Source: Vermamoeba vermiformis (lineage: Eukaryota > Tubulinea > Echinamoebida). Taken from it: a stretch of DNA of 64,000 bases. The notes under the pieces were generated by a model that saw nothing but the letters and a program-made list of their open reading frames with translations, did no database searches and had not been told where the DNA came from. Location of the stretch: positions 1-64,000 of the forward strand of contig JBEWZL010000099.1 in NCBI GenBank assembly GCA_045837725.1, read 5' to 3'. Position 1 is the first letter of the stretch, and the number at the start of each line of letters is the position of its first letter. A program made the translations under genes and the position numbers. Positions 10,275-20,939 of this stretch are shown piece after piece.

Positions 10275-11200
10275 TATATAATTATCAGATTAGACAAACC
10301 GACCCTTGCAGCCAATCTGTCGCGAATCCGAGTTCACATCTAATAACTCGCGCTGAACAGCCGTGGCGACTGTGGCGCATCACTTTCTGCTGTAAATAAA
10401 CAAAAGAGTAATAAATATTACGACCCTTGTGGTCGATCTGTTCACGGATTAACTTATAATGGAATGGGCAGATCTTTGTGTGATTCCCTCCCGCGGGAGC
10501 TCGTTTATCAATTTTATTAAGAGGGTGAAATTTCAGCCCCTCAAAAGTTCTCCTTCCTTTTCGCTCCTCCCCGCAAGGCGCACAGTTAGCTGTTACGGGC
10601 CACAAGCGTACAACTTGAGTAAAATAAATAGCTTTTTTATTAATTTACATATTTTGGCCAACAAGATCTTAAATCCTCCACATCCGTCGCTTTGTTGTCA
10701 TTAACCTGGAAACTATGTTATAATGGTAAGAAATATTATATTAAGTTATATTTAACAAAAAATCCAGGTAAAATCCAAGCACTAAGCTCAATCCGTACCA
10801 TGATATTTTTGATCTTGCACCAAAAAGATTAAATAATGCTATTTAAAAGATACAATATTTATAAATGGGGGAGGGATATTTAAAATTATATTACCTTAAT
10901 TAATTTCGGACTCTGCACCGAGATTCGAACTGTGACTTTTGGTTGCGCTGAGTTTCGCACTGGAACAACAGATGCATGACATTTGACGCGTGTTGCCTAT
11001 CAGTTTTGAAAAATCCGGTTGAGAATCTTGCCTTTGGTCCTCCCACGGGAGCACGTTTATTAATTTTATTTTTTGAAATTTCTCCAACTGCGCCATCAGA
11101 TTTCCATCAAAGTGACACGATTGGCCAAATTTTTTTTTGTTCACTAATTTAGCACAACAACAAAAATTTGCCATCGCAATCTATTCCTCCCCAAAATCTC
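10275..11200. repeat. Second block of the structured repeats of the first 3 kb
   Basis: Recognisable repeats of elements from 1-3190: CGACCCTTGTGGTCGATCTG near 10421, the nested CGCGCTGAACAGCC element near 10340, the CTCCCGCGGGAG palindrome near 10487 (also near 1691, and CTCCCACGGGAG near 11040), the word TCCAAGCACTAAGCTCAATCC near 10775 (compare about 393), and GGGGGAGGGATATTTAAAA near 10865 (compare about 490 and 2705). A small open frame at 10896-11174 on the minus strand has no recognisable domain. Confidence 0.65.
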
Positions 11201-11484
11201 CTGCCCACACCACAACTCATGCACGCAGAGGAGCACAGTGTAGTGACCACCAGTTGAGTGCCTGGGCACTCCTGTTTGTCACTACGCTCTGCACGTCTGT
11301 GCAACCAGGTTGCTGATTGACGTGTCATTCTTTCGATCTGCTGTGTTTGGTAAGTGATTTTGATTATATTGTTAGCAGCACTGCTTGCTATTATTTTGTA
11401 AATTAATTTTTACTTGCCCTTGGCTCAACTCAAAAAAAAAGTCAAATCTGGATTTTTTTCAGTAAATTTCTCCTTTATTGTTTT

Positions 11485-11600
11485 GGCCAGGTTTCCAGTG
11501 GAATCGACCCTTGTTTGGACTTAGTTTTTTTCTAGGGGTGGTTTCACGTGATACCACCCCTTGCTGGACTTTGTTTTTTAACTTCTTTACTAGGACTTTC
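11485..11600. repeat. GGGGTGGT / ACCACCCC hairpin with conserved flank
   Basis: One strong hairpin (arms GGGGTGGT and ACCACCCC, near 11534-11560) is followed by TTGCTGGACTTTG and a T run. That flank matches the one after the GATCGTCTCC hairpins at 7255-7375. A donor-like GGTAAGTGATTTTG near 11348 upstream resembles the one near 3725. This looks like a further, short member of the hairpin-unit family. Confidence 0.6.
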
Positions 11601-11667
11601 ACTAGCCCATGCCTTATTAGTCTTGCTAGCTTGCCCTGTAACTCCTTTGTACTCTTTGTAACTTTGT

Positions 11668-11898
11668 AAATAAATGTTTTTTTAACCCTAGCTTTTGTTT
11701 ATTATTTGTCATGCCTATTTTACTGTGAAATTTTACTACAAAATAAAGCATTCATGTACTGCTTTGTATAAGTTTGTTTACTATGTACAAATTCCTAGAT
11801 AAATGAATTTTTCGGCCAAAAAATTCGACAAAAAATGAGTTTAAAGCCTCTTTAAACTCTATAACCAGTGGGTTTTTGTAACCCAGAAGCCTTCTATA
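11668..11898 (+). repeat. Dispersed 230-bp repeat, copy 2
   Basis: Second copy of 6553-6783, same orientation, again just downstream of a hairpin block and starting at GTAAATAAATG. The hairpin GAGTTTAAAGCCTCTTTAAA and the following GGGTT..AACCC pair are preserved. Confidence 0.75.
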
Positions 11899-12329
11899 AT
11901 TAAGGTATTTTTATTTTCATGTTTTTACACAAAAACAGCTTCTTTTGTACCCTAACTCCTAGGAAACAGGTTTTTCCACATATTAAATTTTATTATCATT
12001 GCACAATTTTTTAAAAATATTTAAAAATTAGTATTACCTCAACCGAATAATTAGCAGTGATTTTGATTTGACCAAGCCAATTAATAAGCAACCTGGTAAC
12101 CACGTCGAAAAACAATTTCCGAGTCGGTTAAAATGCATCAATAATGGTTTTGTGGAAAATCTATTAGTGGTGTGGTATTATATGATGTGTTTCGCAAGCG
12201 TCTTAACAATCAGCAACATGCTCAAAAAGTTAAAGTTCCCGGCATGTGCTGTTCTATAGGTGTTTTAAAACTGTTCTATAGGTGGCTTAAAACTGTTCTA
12301 ATACTACCTGCGATACTGCACTGTTTAAT

Positions 12330-14442
12330 CTAGTTTTATTGTTAGATCAAGCGAAATTCAACTGAGTAACTCAAGAGGAGCCCACTGCAGCTGCTCGGCC
12401 TAGAAGTACTAACAAAAAGAGTAAGTTCCTTTCATTATAATTGCCATAATAGTAATTTGCTCGAGTAGAAAAGAAAAAGCCAAAAACGATCTCAAATTGT
12501 GGAAGAAGAACAAGAAAAGGAAAATGAAAGCGATGGTGAAGTTCACACAGTAACCGCCGAAGGTTTAGCACTTGAGAGCTGACGTAGATTTTAGCCAGTA
12601 TTTTTTGCTGGTCCTCTGTGCTTTTGATGTGGGTGAAGCTACAGATCTTTATCTTGGTAGCATCATCTTGGATGAACATAGCAAACTTACTTATTCTCTT
12701 CTTCGCACAGCTTGACATCCAGCAAACAGAGTTGGCATGTGCCCTACTAGTAAGTTAGTGCAAGCTTTTTAGCAAACAAGTATCTGACCTGGCATCAGGC
12801 ACATGCGGAGCCATTTGATATGGGACTTGCACAAACTGGGCCTGTTCATGCACTTGTTGTACAACTTGTTGTATGACTTGTTGAGGTGCTTGCATTTGTG
12901 CTTGAGGAGGTACCTGCACTAGTATTTGAGGTGATTGTTGAGGCTGTGCTTGCACTTGCACTTGGGGCACTTGCTGAGGTGGCACTTGCAGTTGAGCTTG
13001 AGGTACATGCACTTGAGGAGTCAGGACTTGTGGCTGAGATACCAGCACTTGTGAAGGAGACATTTGCACTTCACACACTTGTTTGTACAGAAGCTCTGCA
13101 GAGTGTTGCTTTGGCTTCACAACAGATTGTCGTGTCCACTCTGAGGAAAGGCCATTGGTTCAGTACTCTGCTCCCCACAATGGCACATGCAACTTCACAC
13201 ATACTCATTAGAAAACATATGTACTAATAAATTACTTACTCCTTCTCTATTTGCAACAGTTGGAATGCATTGAAGCGGATGCGTTACTACTGACTCCAGG
13301 TATTGAACTGAAGAACTCAAGAAGTACATCTCTTGACACAAGGGACAACCCTAATAACTTATTAACCGCCTTGAGTATGTTAACTTACTATCAGATTGTT
13401 CAGATGTGATTGAGAGTGCTCCAGGCATCTCTTTTTGCTCGGCAATGGTTGATCTTCAGTCTTTTGTTTTCCCCACTTTTGCATCTAGCAAAGACAATTT
13501 GGTCACATGAGCATATCTTCACTGAGCCATGAAATATTGACAACACAGGCACCACATACTTGCGATATTGGCAAGGCACGGCCAAAAGCAAGCTCTGCAT
13601 CATTGCACGCATCCTTCAATACTCTTCAAATCACTCCACTTGCTGTTGGTCTTTTTTCCTGATAAGATATGCTTTGATCTGATTATGCACAACAACTTTA
13701 AACGTGATCAGCTAGTGAGTGACAAGTCGATAGCACTCATAAAGAAGGAACAAGCACAAGTGATTGTGAAGGGACCCAAGATAACTGGTAAAAAGCCTCT
13801 GGCTTGCACTGCTACTGAGCCCTTGCACCTAAGAAAAAAAGTAGTCATTAACTGATTTTAACTACTTTCTAGCCCGCAAAGAAGCCACTAGCAGATGCAG
13901 AAGACACCGAAAAAGAGCCCCTGCAGAAAGAGAAGTTGTCACTCAACGAAGTGTGACACAGTTCAAAAGCAGAACAAGGCATTGGAGAAGAAGTACAATG
14001 ACATTGAAGCCAGACACAAGTCCCTTCATAGTCGATACGACCAAAAAAAGCAGGACCTAAATCATAGACAGGGACTCTGTGCAACTTCAAGTACAGCTTG
14101 CATCGGTGACAGAAGAAAATGACCCACTCCACGAGAAGCTTATGATTACCCAAAGCATCTGCACAACATGGAGCTCATGGCAACCGATTTACAGGAACAA
14201 GTGCGTCGTCAAAAGTAGTCGTTATTCTCGTTTCTCGGAAGGAGTGTGCCTGCGACTCAAAGATTGTCAAGTACAAAGAAGAACAGAAGAAAGCAACCTC
14301 TGCACAAATGAGTCAATTAGCTGCAACCTCAAGGCCTCCAGTGATAATTAATCCAGGTATGATGGCCCTGCAAAATCAAATGATGTACTCACCTGGTCAT
14401 GGCCCCTTTGTGCCATTCTACCCTCACTATCCAAGTTGTTAG
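12330..14442 (+). pseudogene. Unrecognised, probably decayed protein-coding locus
   Basis: Several plus-strand pieces read like protein but do not join in one frame. Near 12480 a basic-then-acidic stretch (KRKSQKRSQIVEEEQEKENE) follows a plausible GTAAGT..AG intron. At 12790-13228 lies a Val/Ala/Glu/Leu-rich stretch. At 13568-13855 is a Lys-rich block (SDKSIALIKKEQAQVIVKG). At 13895-14210 coiled-coil-like text (NKALEKKYNDIEARHKSL, LQVQLASVTEEND) shifts frame twice. The clear 3' end (KYKEEQKKATSAQMSQLAA..PFYPHYPSC) stops at 14442, with AATAAA near 14477. I do not recognise the family. The opposite strand of the low-complexity part is also open (Gln/Val/Pro-rich), so strand is moderately certain only for the 3' half. 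Confidence 0.35.
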
Positions 14443-14489
14443 CAGTTGGTTCAGTCACTCAAGCCACTTTCATAAAAAATAAATTTTGT

Positions 14490-14841
14490 TATTTTAACCA
14501 ATACAGCTTTTTATGTTACAAAATATGAGCAAGATCATGCCTCCACTCGTTGCAAACATGATGCACCAGTCAAATTCCATTGAATGTTAAGTGAACTATC
14601 CAAAAAAACCAACCTGGCCAGGTAATACTGCTGTGCATGTGCCTGTTCACTTCCAGTGATAGCCTGGAGCCAACTTCCTCTGGCTGCATTTTGGATGCTC
14701 AAGTTCAGTGCTACAGTTGTTAAGTTGTCAGAGAAGAAAGCATATTGGTTTTTGAGTACAAAAGATTCTGAGCCAAAGTATATCTCAAACACAAGGATTA
14801 AGGTAAATAATTATTTATTGTCAACAAACTAAGATGTTAAA
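14490..14841. other. Intergenic; no supported gene
   Basis: Contains a minus-strand frame of 85 codons (14535-14792) without recognisable domain or splice context. It is most likely 3' flank between two convergent genes. Confidence 0.3.
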
Positions 14842-16562
14842 TTAAAGAGAAAGCAAGGCAGCAAAACACACTACACCAAATCCAATACGAACTGAGTCGC
14901 TAGGTGAAACCAAGTTGGACTTCGGAGCGGCACCGGGTCCGGAAGCGGGAGTATTGCCAGTGCTAGGCGTGTTTACGTCGGGACTGTTTCCAACAGTAGG
15001 AGTGCCTGAAGGAGTGCTTTGGCTAGGCGTATCGCTCGGGGTATTAGAACCCTGGGGTTGACTGCCGGGAATAGCAGTGCAGCCGTTAGGACCCTCGCCA
15101 TTACCAGAGAAACCAGGGTTACACTGGCACGTGTAGGTCAAACCACCCACTGATGTGCAAGATGCATCGGGGCTGCAAGGAGTACTGTCGCACAAGTCAA
15201 TCACTAAGAAAATAACATTAATACGGTTTCAAAAATAGCACCTTCCATTTTAAGTAACAGAATCTCGCGTTACTTAATTGGCACGTAAAGTACTTACACG
15301 TGCAGCCATTGCCAGAGAACGTTCCGTCGCCGGTGTATCCATTTGGGCATTGGCATGTAAAGCCAGGCTGCTTGTTGATGCACGTAGCTGATTCGACGCA
15401 CGGATAATTAACAACTAATGAGCATTCATTGATGTCTACACGGTTCGTTAGACCTAATAAATATACCGACAAAGGCGTACCTTCGCAAGTAACCTCCTGT
15501 GGTGAGCCTGAATTGCCAGTATAACCGTCGGGGCAATAGCAGTAAAAAGAACCATCGGTATTACCGCACACAGAGGGAGTAGGACAATTTCCGTTTGGGA
15601 TTTCGGCGCATTCATTTACATCTGCAAAATAAAATTAGATTAAATATTATTTGTCGACGAACAATTGTTGAACACAAAAAGAGAAAACTTTATCGTACCA
15701 GTGCATCCGTTGGGGCCAATACCGTCGCCAGTGTATCCTGATTTACAAGTACATTGTACTGCGTTATTGACGTTAGCGCACGTGGCCTTAGGGCTGCATT
15801 GGCCAAGCAAACACTCATCAAAATCTAAAATTAATTAGTAAAAATTAAAAATTGGCCTATTTTTAGCAACTTACCTGCACAACCCGAACCATTCCAATAG
15901 TTACCGTCTCCGCATCCCGTGCGCCACTGAATATTGTCTGCCGCAAAAAAGCCTCCGTTGATTTCTAGTTTTTTGATCTGTCGGCTAGTCGCGCGCCACC
16001 CAGCTTCCAAATAGTAATTGGAACCACCAAAATTTTGTTTGTTGCCCATTTCAACACAAGTAATGAATTTGTCCACGCTGTCATAGATATTAGCCACCGC
16101 AACCACTTCACTTGCGCGATTATAACGGAACCAAATCTCGGAGATCGGGGGAGAAAAAGTGATTAGGCAAGTAGATTCGTAAATTAGTTGTGATCCATCT
16201 GATACACCTCCAAAGTAATAGCCAGGCTTGCCGTTCTCTTGACCACCCTGCCACCCAGCTGCCCCATTCCAAACAGTTCCACTACCAGTGCTATCCATCG
16301 ACAATATGTAGTCGGAGGCAGTACAAGAAATGCCGGAGAATGTAATACTTTGAGAACCCACTGTAATAGTGTGCGGACTGGCCTCATAGTCGCGAGGGGC
16401 TGAGTAACTGAGGTCGTCAAGTGTGATCGTGGCCGTTGGGTTAGGGATGATATTTGGAAGAGTAGTTGCTTGGTTCTGAACCGGAGTACAAGAAGCTGCT
16501 TCGGATGCGGCTATGATAGCTGCAATAAATACAATAATTGCGCCAAGTGTTTGTGCTCGCAT
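14842..16562 (-). CDS. GPI-anchored secreted protein with four EGF modules
   Basis: The start at 16562 gives a clean signal peptide (MRAQTLGAIIVFIAAIIAA). The first exon (15875-16562) encodes about 200 residues of an unrecognised, probably beta-rich, N-terminal domain. Four EGF modules follow, one per exon: 15699-15824 (DFDECLLGQC), 15481-15621 (DVNECAEI), 15298-15435 (DINECSLV) and the start of 14842-15203 (VIDLCDST). The DxNEC/DxDEC starts fit calcium-binding EGF. A Ser/Thr/Pro/Gly-rich stalk then leads to a short hydrophobic C-terminus (VRIGFGVVCFAALLSL), which fits a GPI signal. Every intron is phase 1, so each EGF sits on a symmetric 1-1 exon. Likely role: cell-surface adhesion or binding; the ligand is unknown. 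Confidence 0.85.
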
Positions 16563-17215
16563 GATTGCAAAACGTAAAATAAAACGGAAACCGAAAAATC
16601 TTTTTAATTTCTATTTATAGGGTTGGTTAGTAACAAATTTCAATTAATTATATTCCCAAGAGTAGGGGATTAAATATATGACCCATGAATTGTCGGTTTT
16701 TGTTTTCAAATAAACTTGTAGTAACAACTTTTTTCATAGATTACCAAAATTGGAAAATTGTAGGTCTTCATTAAAATATATTGGTAATATGAAAAACAAT
16801 AAGGAACGTTAACGAGGTGTGTTTTCGGTTCTTATTGTCGTCGAGAAATAAGTCGTCGACGTAGAGAATAAAATTAGAATGCAAGATCTATTAAATTTAT
16901 CCTGATCCAGGATCGGTTGAAAACGTTTTCGCAATACTATTCCTACCTTTCGGCGGCATATTTGTAAAGAGAGAAAAGTATGACGCAATACTCAGCCAAA
17001 AGTCTTAAAAAGGGAAGCTAAATTGATTTGAGTCAGTGACTTCGTTGAGATGACTCTTTGTTACTTACGGAACGCACGGGCAATGTCAAAGCGATAGGTG
17101 CTACTCATGCAACAGCTTAATCTTGCAATATATATGTTAGTGTTTAACTGAAATTTACGAGCCGCAGCTAAGTAATATGAAGGATAGGACTGCTGTTTAT
17201 TACCAGGCGAACTGA
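16563..17215. other. Intergenic; upstream region of the EGF gene
   Basis: No gene seen. AT-rich, and probably contains the promoter of the EGF gene and the 3' flank of the sirtuin gene. Confidence 0.4.
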
Positions 17216-17219
17216 ATTG

Positions 17220-18799
17220 TTATGTAGATTTGGTCGAGCTCAATTTCATCTCACGCTCGGCTAGGCTCTTTGCTTCGTCTATATCGCGAATAAGCTCGTC
17301 AATCTAATAATAGGAAAGTTTGAGTCATGTTTCAGCGATTGGACGGGTTAAGAGTCAATACCTTTCCATGCACTACAATGTCAGCTTCGTTATCAATATC
17401 AGTAGCCTCTTCATTTATGAATATAACCTTTGCTCCATAAGATCTGAAACAACGTTAGAACGGCGCGCAAGACATTTCATGATTATCTTCGTACCTGGCC
17501 AGACCTGGCAGTAAATCCGAAGGCTCAGCCTGCAAATTGCTATTAGAACAATATATAGCCGTTGTAATCAACCTACCAAACCATGGAATCCGATGCCGAG
17601 GAAAACTTGAGGTGCGGATTTCATTTCGTTTAAGGCAATCATATGCGGCAATCCCTTCCTCGGTTCATTATGTAGTGGTATCTAATTGAAGCACTCGAGT
17701 CAATACTACGGCAAACAAATCGTTAATCTTAACCTACATCGAACTTAAGCGGTCCGAAGCAACGCGAGCACAACGGCGTCTTGATCACTTTTACATATTT
17801 CTTGTCGTCCTCGCTCATAAACGCAGGGTCATCGGGCAAACTGTAATCAACAGCAAGTTGCTCCTTTTCAGCCGGCGGTAGATAAACCATCTTCTCTGGC
17901 TGATCGACGACAAATTAGAACGGGCAAGAAAAATTAATTAATCGATGCTCACTGCAGCTTGTAATAGCTTTTGCTCCACGTAAGGTCGTTTGTGATGTGT
18001 TCCGCAGTTTAAACAGGTCGCAAAGAACGTAGATCCCTCCAGTTCAATCAATTTTTCCAGCGCTACGAAACATTTTAGGTTCTAGGACTAGCTAACCATA
18101 TTCTAGTAACGTACCGGCTTTATCGTTTGCTGAGTCGTAGTTTTGCGTGATTATAGCACCGAGTTTGCCTTCGACTTGCCAATGTCCTAAGATTTCATGT
18201 ATAATGTTGGGTTTCACCTTCGATACCGCTTTATCTATTTCAGGCCACTAATAGAAAGAATTGGAAACGCTGTAATATTATTAAAAGGCCGGAGGTGCGT
18301 ACCAATCGCCACAGTAACTCGGGCTGTCTCTGAAATAGTTTGTAATCCCATATTTTGTAATTGTATTTTTTCCATAAGTCGTGTGTTGGATCTCGTAAAT
18401 CTTTAAAACCGCTAAGAGTACTGACTCCAGGTCCCGTTAATGCGATCTGAGATGGCCAATCCGTTAGAACAAACTGTTTAATAACAGCGCTATTTTTAAA
18501 ACGTACGTAGCTTTTTGATGACGCAAGGACACGACCAATTTCTGAAATCACTTCCTCTGAGGAGAAATAAAAAATATTTGTGAGTGAATTCAGTGGATTT
18601 TTTACAGACGATGTTTAGATTGTAATTTTGCCTTAACTACTTTACTTATAAATTACGCATATCAAACACGTAAGGACTACGTACTAGTGGGTTTGGGAGG
18701 AGAAAAAATGGATGATCTGGGCTTACGCGCCCTGCGAAAAAATATTCGGCATTTCGAAGTGAATGCCTTCCACGTTAAATTACTGTTGTTGATAGACAT
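17220..18799 (-). CDS. Divergent sirtuin-like protein lacking the catalytic histidine
   Basis: Joining the exons gives about 400 residues with the sirtuin landmarks in order. The NAD-loop equivalent is ALTGPGVSTLSGFKDLR (usually GAGIS..SGIPDFR). TQNYDSANDKAG stands for TQNIDGLHxxAG. LIELEGSTFFATC stands for the motif ELHG, so the catalytic His is Glu. Zinc pairs CLNCG and CSRC are kept. Near the end, FLGIGFHGLAEPSD replaces the GTS motif, and GAKVIFINEEATDIDNEADI is a typical sirtuin C-terminal strand and loop. Family knowledge: sirtuins are NAD-dependent deacylases or ADP-ribosyltransferases, and members without the His (for example macrodomain-linked SirTMs) are not deacetylases. The start at 18799 (MSINNSNLTWKAFTSK, basic) may be a mitochondrial presequence. 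An upstream start is possible. Confidence 0.8.
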
Positions 18800-19208
18800 T
18801 GAGCTTGCAAAGAGACGGGGCTTGCGACAGACCAACTTTTCTTTTTTTTTTTTCTTTTTCTTTTTTTTTTCACGCTTGGTTTTTTTTTATGCGGGCTAAG
18901 ATTTTCGTCGTCGGTTTTTGCTTCTTCGTCCATTCTTCCTCCCTTCTTTTGTTAGCGCATCGCATCCAACGTTAATACATAAGGTATGCATAATAATTGA
19001 TCCGGATAGCATCTTAAACGTCAGATGGCGATGAACGATGATCGTAGCACTCACAAAGCTCCACATCTTATTATCACGCATCCACATCTCCATTTAATAG
19101 CCAATTATTATTGGAATAAATATAACTCTACAACAAATACGAATAATTATTCTATAATTTACATTCAGCCAAATGGACGAATATAATAATAATTATTTAT
19201 TTTAAAGA
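18800..19208. promoter_or_regulatory. Shared upstream region of sirtuin and RPL29 genes, with T/C tract
   Basis: The two genes diverge from this 409-bp spacer. A pure T/C run (18839-18870, T with three C) lies about 40-70 bp upstream of the sirtuin start and reads as an A/G tract in its probable 5' UTR or promoter. A 65-codon minus frame (18896-19093) contains a GTGAGT donor-like site and could be an alternative first exon. Confidence 0.4.
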
Positions 19209-19547
19209 ATGGCCAAATCAAAGAACCACACCAACCATAACCAAACCAAGAAGAACCACCGAAACGGTATTCTTAAGCCCAAGAAACACAGACAAACTTC
19301 CACCAAGGGTGTAAGTAAAATAATATTTTAATTTTGTCTAATAGCTATTATTTGTAAAATAATCATCTTAAACGTGTTATTATAATGTATATCTATTGAA
19401 ATTTCTCTTTGCCCGAGCATAGATGATAACATAATTTTGTAGATGGACACCAAGTTTTTGAAGAACCAAAGATTTGCTCGCAAATGGAACAACGTTAAGG
19501 GTGGTCGCGCTGCCGGCGAGGGTGCCATGGAAGTTGAGAAGAAATAA
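19209..19547 (+). CDS. RPL29: 60S ribosomal protein eL29
   Basis: Two exons (19209-19310 and 19443-19547) join to a small, very basic protein of 68 codons. It begins [20 protein letters not shown], which is the hallmark start of eL29, and continues through [19 protein letters not shown]. The protein binds 28S rRNA in the large ribosomal subunit. The 132-bp intron splits the gene after the KG codons (GT..TTGTAG). The acidic last residues (EVEKK) are a modest extension. Identity is confident. Confidence 0.93.
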
Positions 19548-19620
19548 TTTGTCTTTGGCCTATTATAATAAATCTTTATAATTGAAAAATAACAGCGATC
19601 AGCCCAAACCGTTACAGCCT

Positions 19621-20520
19621 TTAGATTGAATGCGCGAACAGAAGCTGGGCTGAAAAATACAATGGATAGACGACTAACGCATTAACTACACGATTGCTGT
19701 TCGGCTCGAACACCTGACGTGATACGAACATGTCACTGGTTACGAACATGATTGCAGCGTACAGTAGGTACGAGTGTGGCATGTTCTTCGTCGCGCCCAC
19801 GGCAAACACCATCATGAGCATAATTATGTACGTGTAGCTCTCTATTAGCAGCCTGGTGTTGCTGAATTAGTTGGTGCTACAAAATGTTGTCACGGGCTTT
19901 CTACATACCGCATATCTCGTGGTACGCCAGGTCTAACCATAAAGTAGTAGACAATTAAAAACGGGACGGCTCCAACAGCGGCAAGGACCGTATAAGACCA
20001 AGATTGACCGATCAGGAGGAAAGCAATCAGGTAGCACAGGTGGCCAATGAAAAAGCTGATAACTCCTTTTTTGAACCAATCCATGTTCTTTCTAATATTA
20101 ATATTTATCTAGTTAGTCATATTAGTATAATTGAGGCCGTTCGCGCTAGATTTCTGAGACTGAGCCGTCAAATAATTTAAAAAATAACGAATTTACAAAC
20201 AAAATGGAAATTAGAGTCAAAATATTAATTTATACTTGACTTAGTCGCAACTGTTCGGTCACGTCTACGTACCTCGGGATTAAAAACACATCCCCAAAAG
20301 CACCCGCTATTAGGCCGACGAAAATGAAGAAATGCTGGCCGCTAGCAAGATTCGATGCAAAATGTCCGAAAAATCTTAGCGTGGCCAGCGACACAAAGCC
20401 CAAAGCGGCCAGAGGCTTCCCGATCCACATTAAAAAGTGCTCAGGACCAAGAAATATCTCGATGGATAATGTTGCTAAGCTAGCAAAAGCAACCCAAGTT
20501 GTGTGGAATGTGTCCATCAT
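19621..20520 (-). CDS. Lysoplasmalogenase-like membrane protein (YhhN/TMEM86 family)
   Basis: Exons 20273-20520, 19909-20091 and 19621-19861 join in frame to about 223 residues. The protein is nearly all membrane helices (7-8). It begins MMDTFHTTWVAFASLATLSI, contains GLIAGAFGDVFLIPRKN and FFIGHLCYLIAFLL, and ends YPLYFSAQLLFAHSI, with the family's GD near the helix 3 end and the FFxGHLxYLxAF signature. TMEM86-type enzymes hydrolyse the vinyl-ether bond of lysoplasmalogens in ER or plasma membrane. Assignment rests on the fold pattern and these motifs. Confidence 0.8.
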
Positions 20521-20939
20521 GTTCGATCGTTGTAAAAAGTAACGAGGACCATTTTTTCATTAACGCGTTCATTTGTTCACCACTGCAGGCACCAAAACTA
20601 ACCCAACATTAACAAAGTCTAAATTATTGCCGAGCATACAATGGTACGTTGTCTGCCGATATCCTCAGCGATCAGCGTTTTTGGCGCCAGATGTTGCTAA
20701 TGATTCATTCAAAAGTGAACTAATATTTTTCTATCGCATACGTAGAGTCAAAGAAAACGATCCAGACGTATAGCAGTAAGTCCTTGCAAGAACAATTTAA
20801 AACAATTATTAATTATTAAATTAATTGGAAAAATCAGCGGGGTTCAAAGCCAAGACTAACTTAAGGATACAATATCTTATAATCAATTAATCAATTCGAA
20901 TTTATTATTTTCAAAAATCTAATTTTTTTTGTAAGAGCG

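Noticed and set aside
12755-13120. Gln/Val/Pro-rich minus-strand frame that looks like a low-complexity protein
   Set aside because: A simple-sequence stretch open on both strands. The 3' neighbour with protein-like text is on the plus strand, so it was not called as its own gene.
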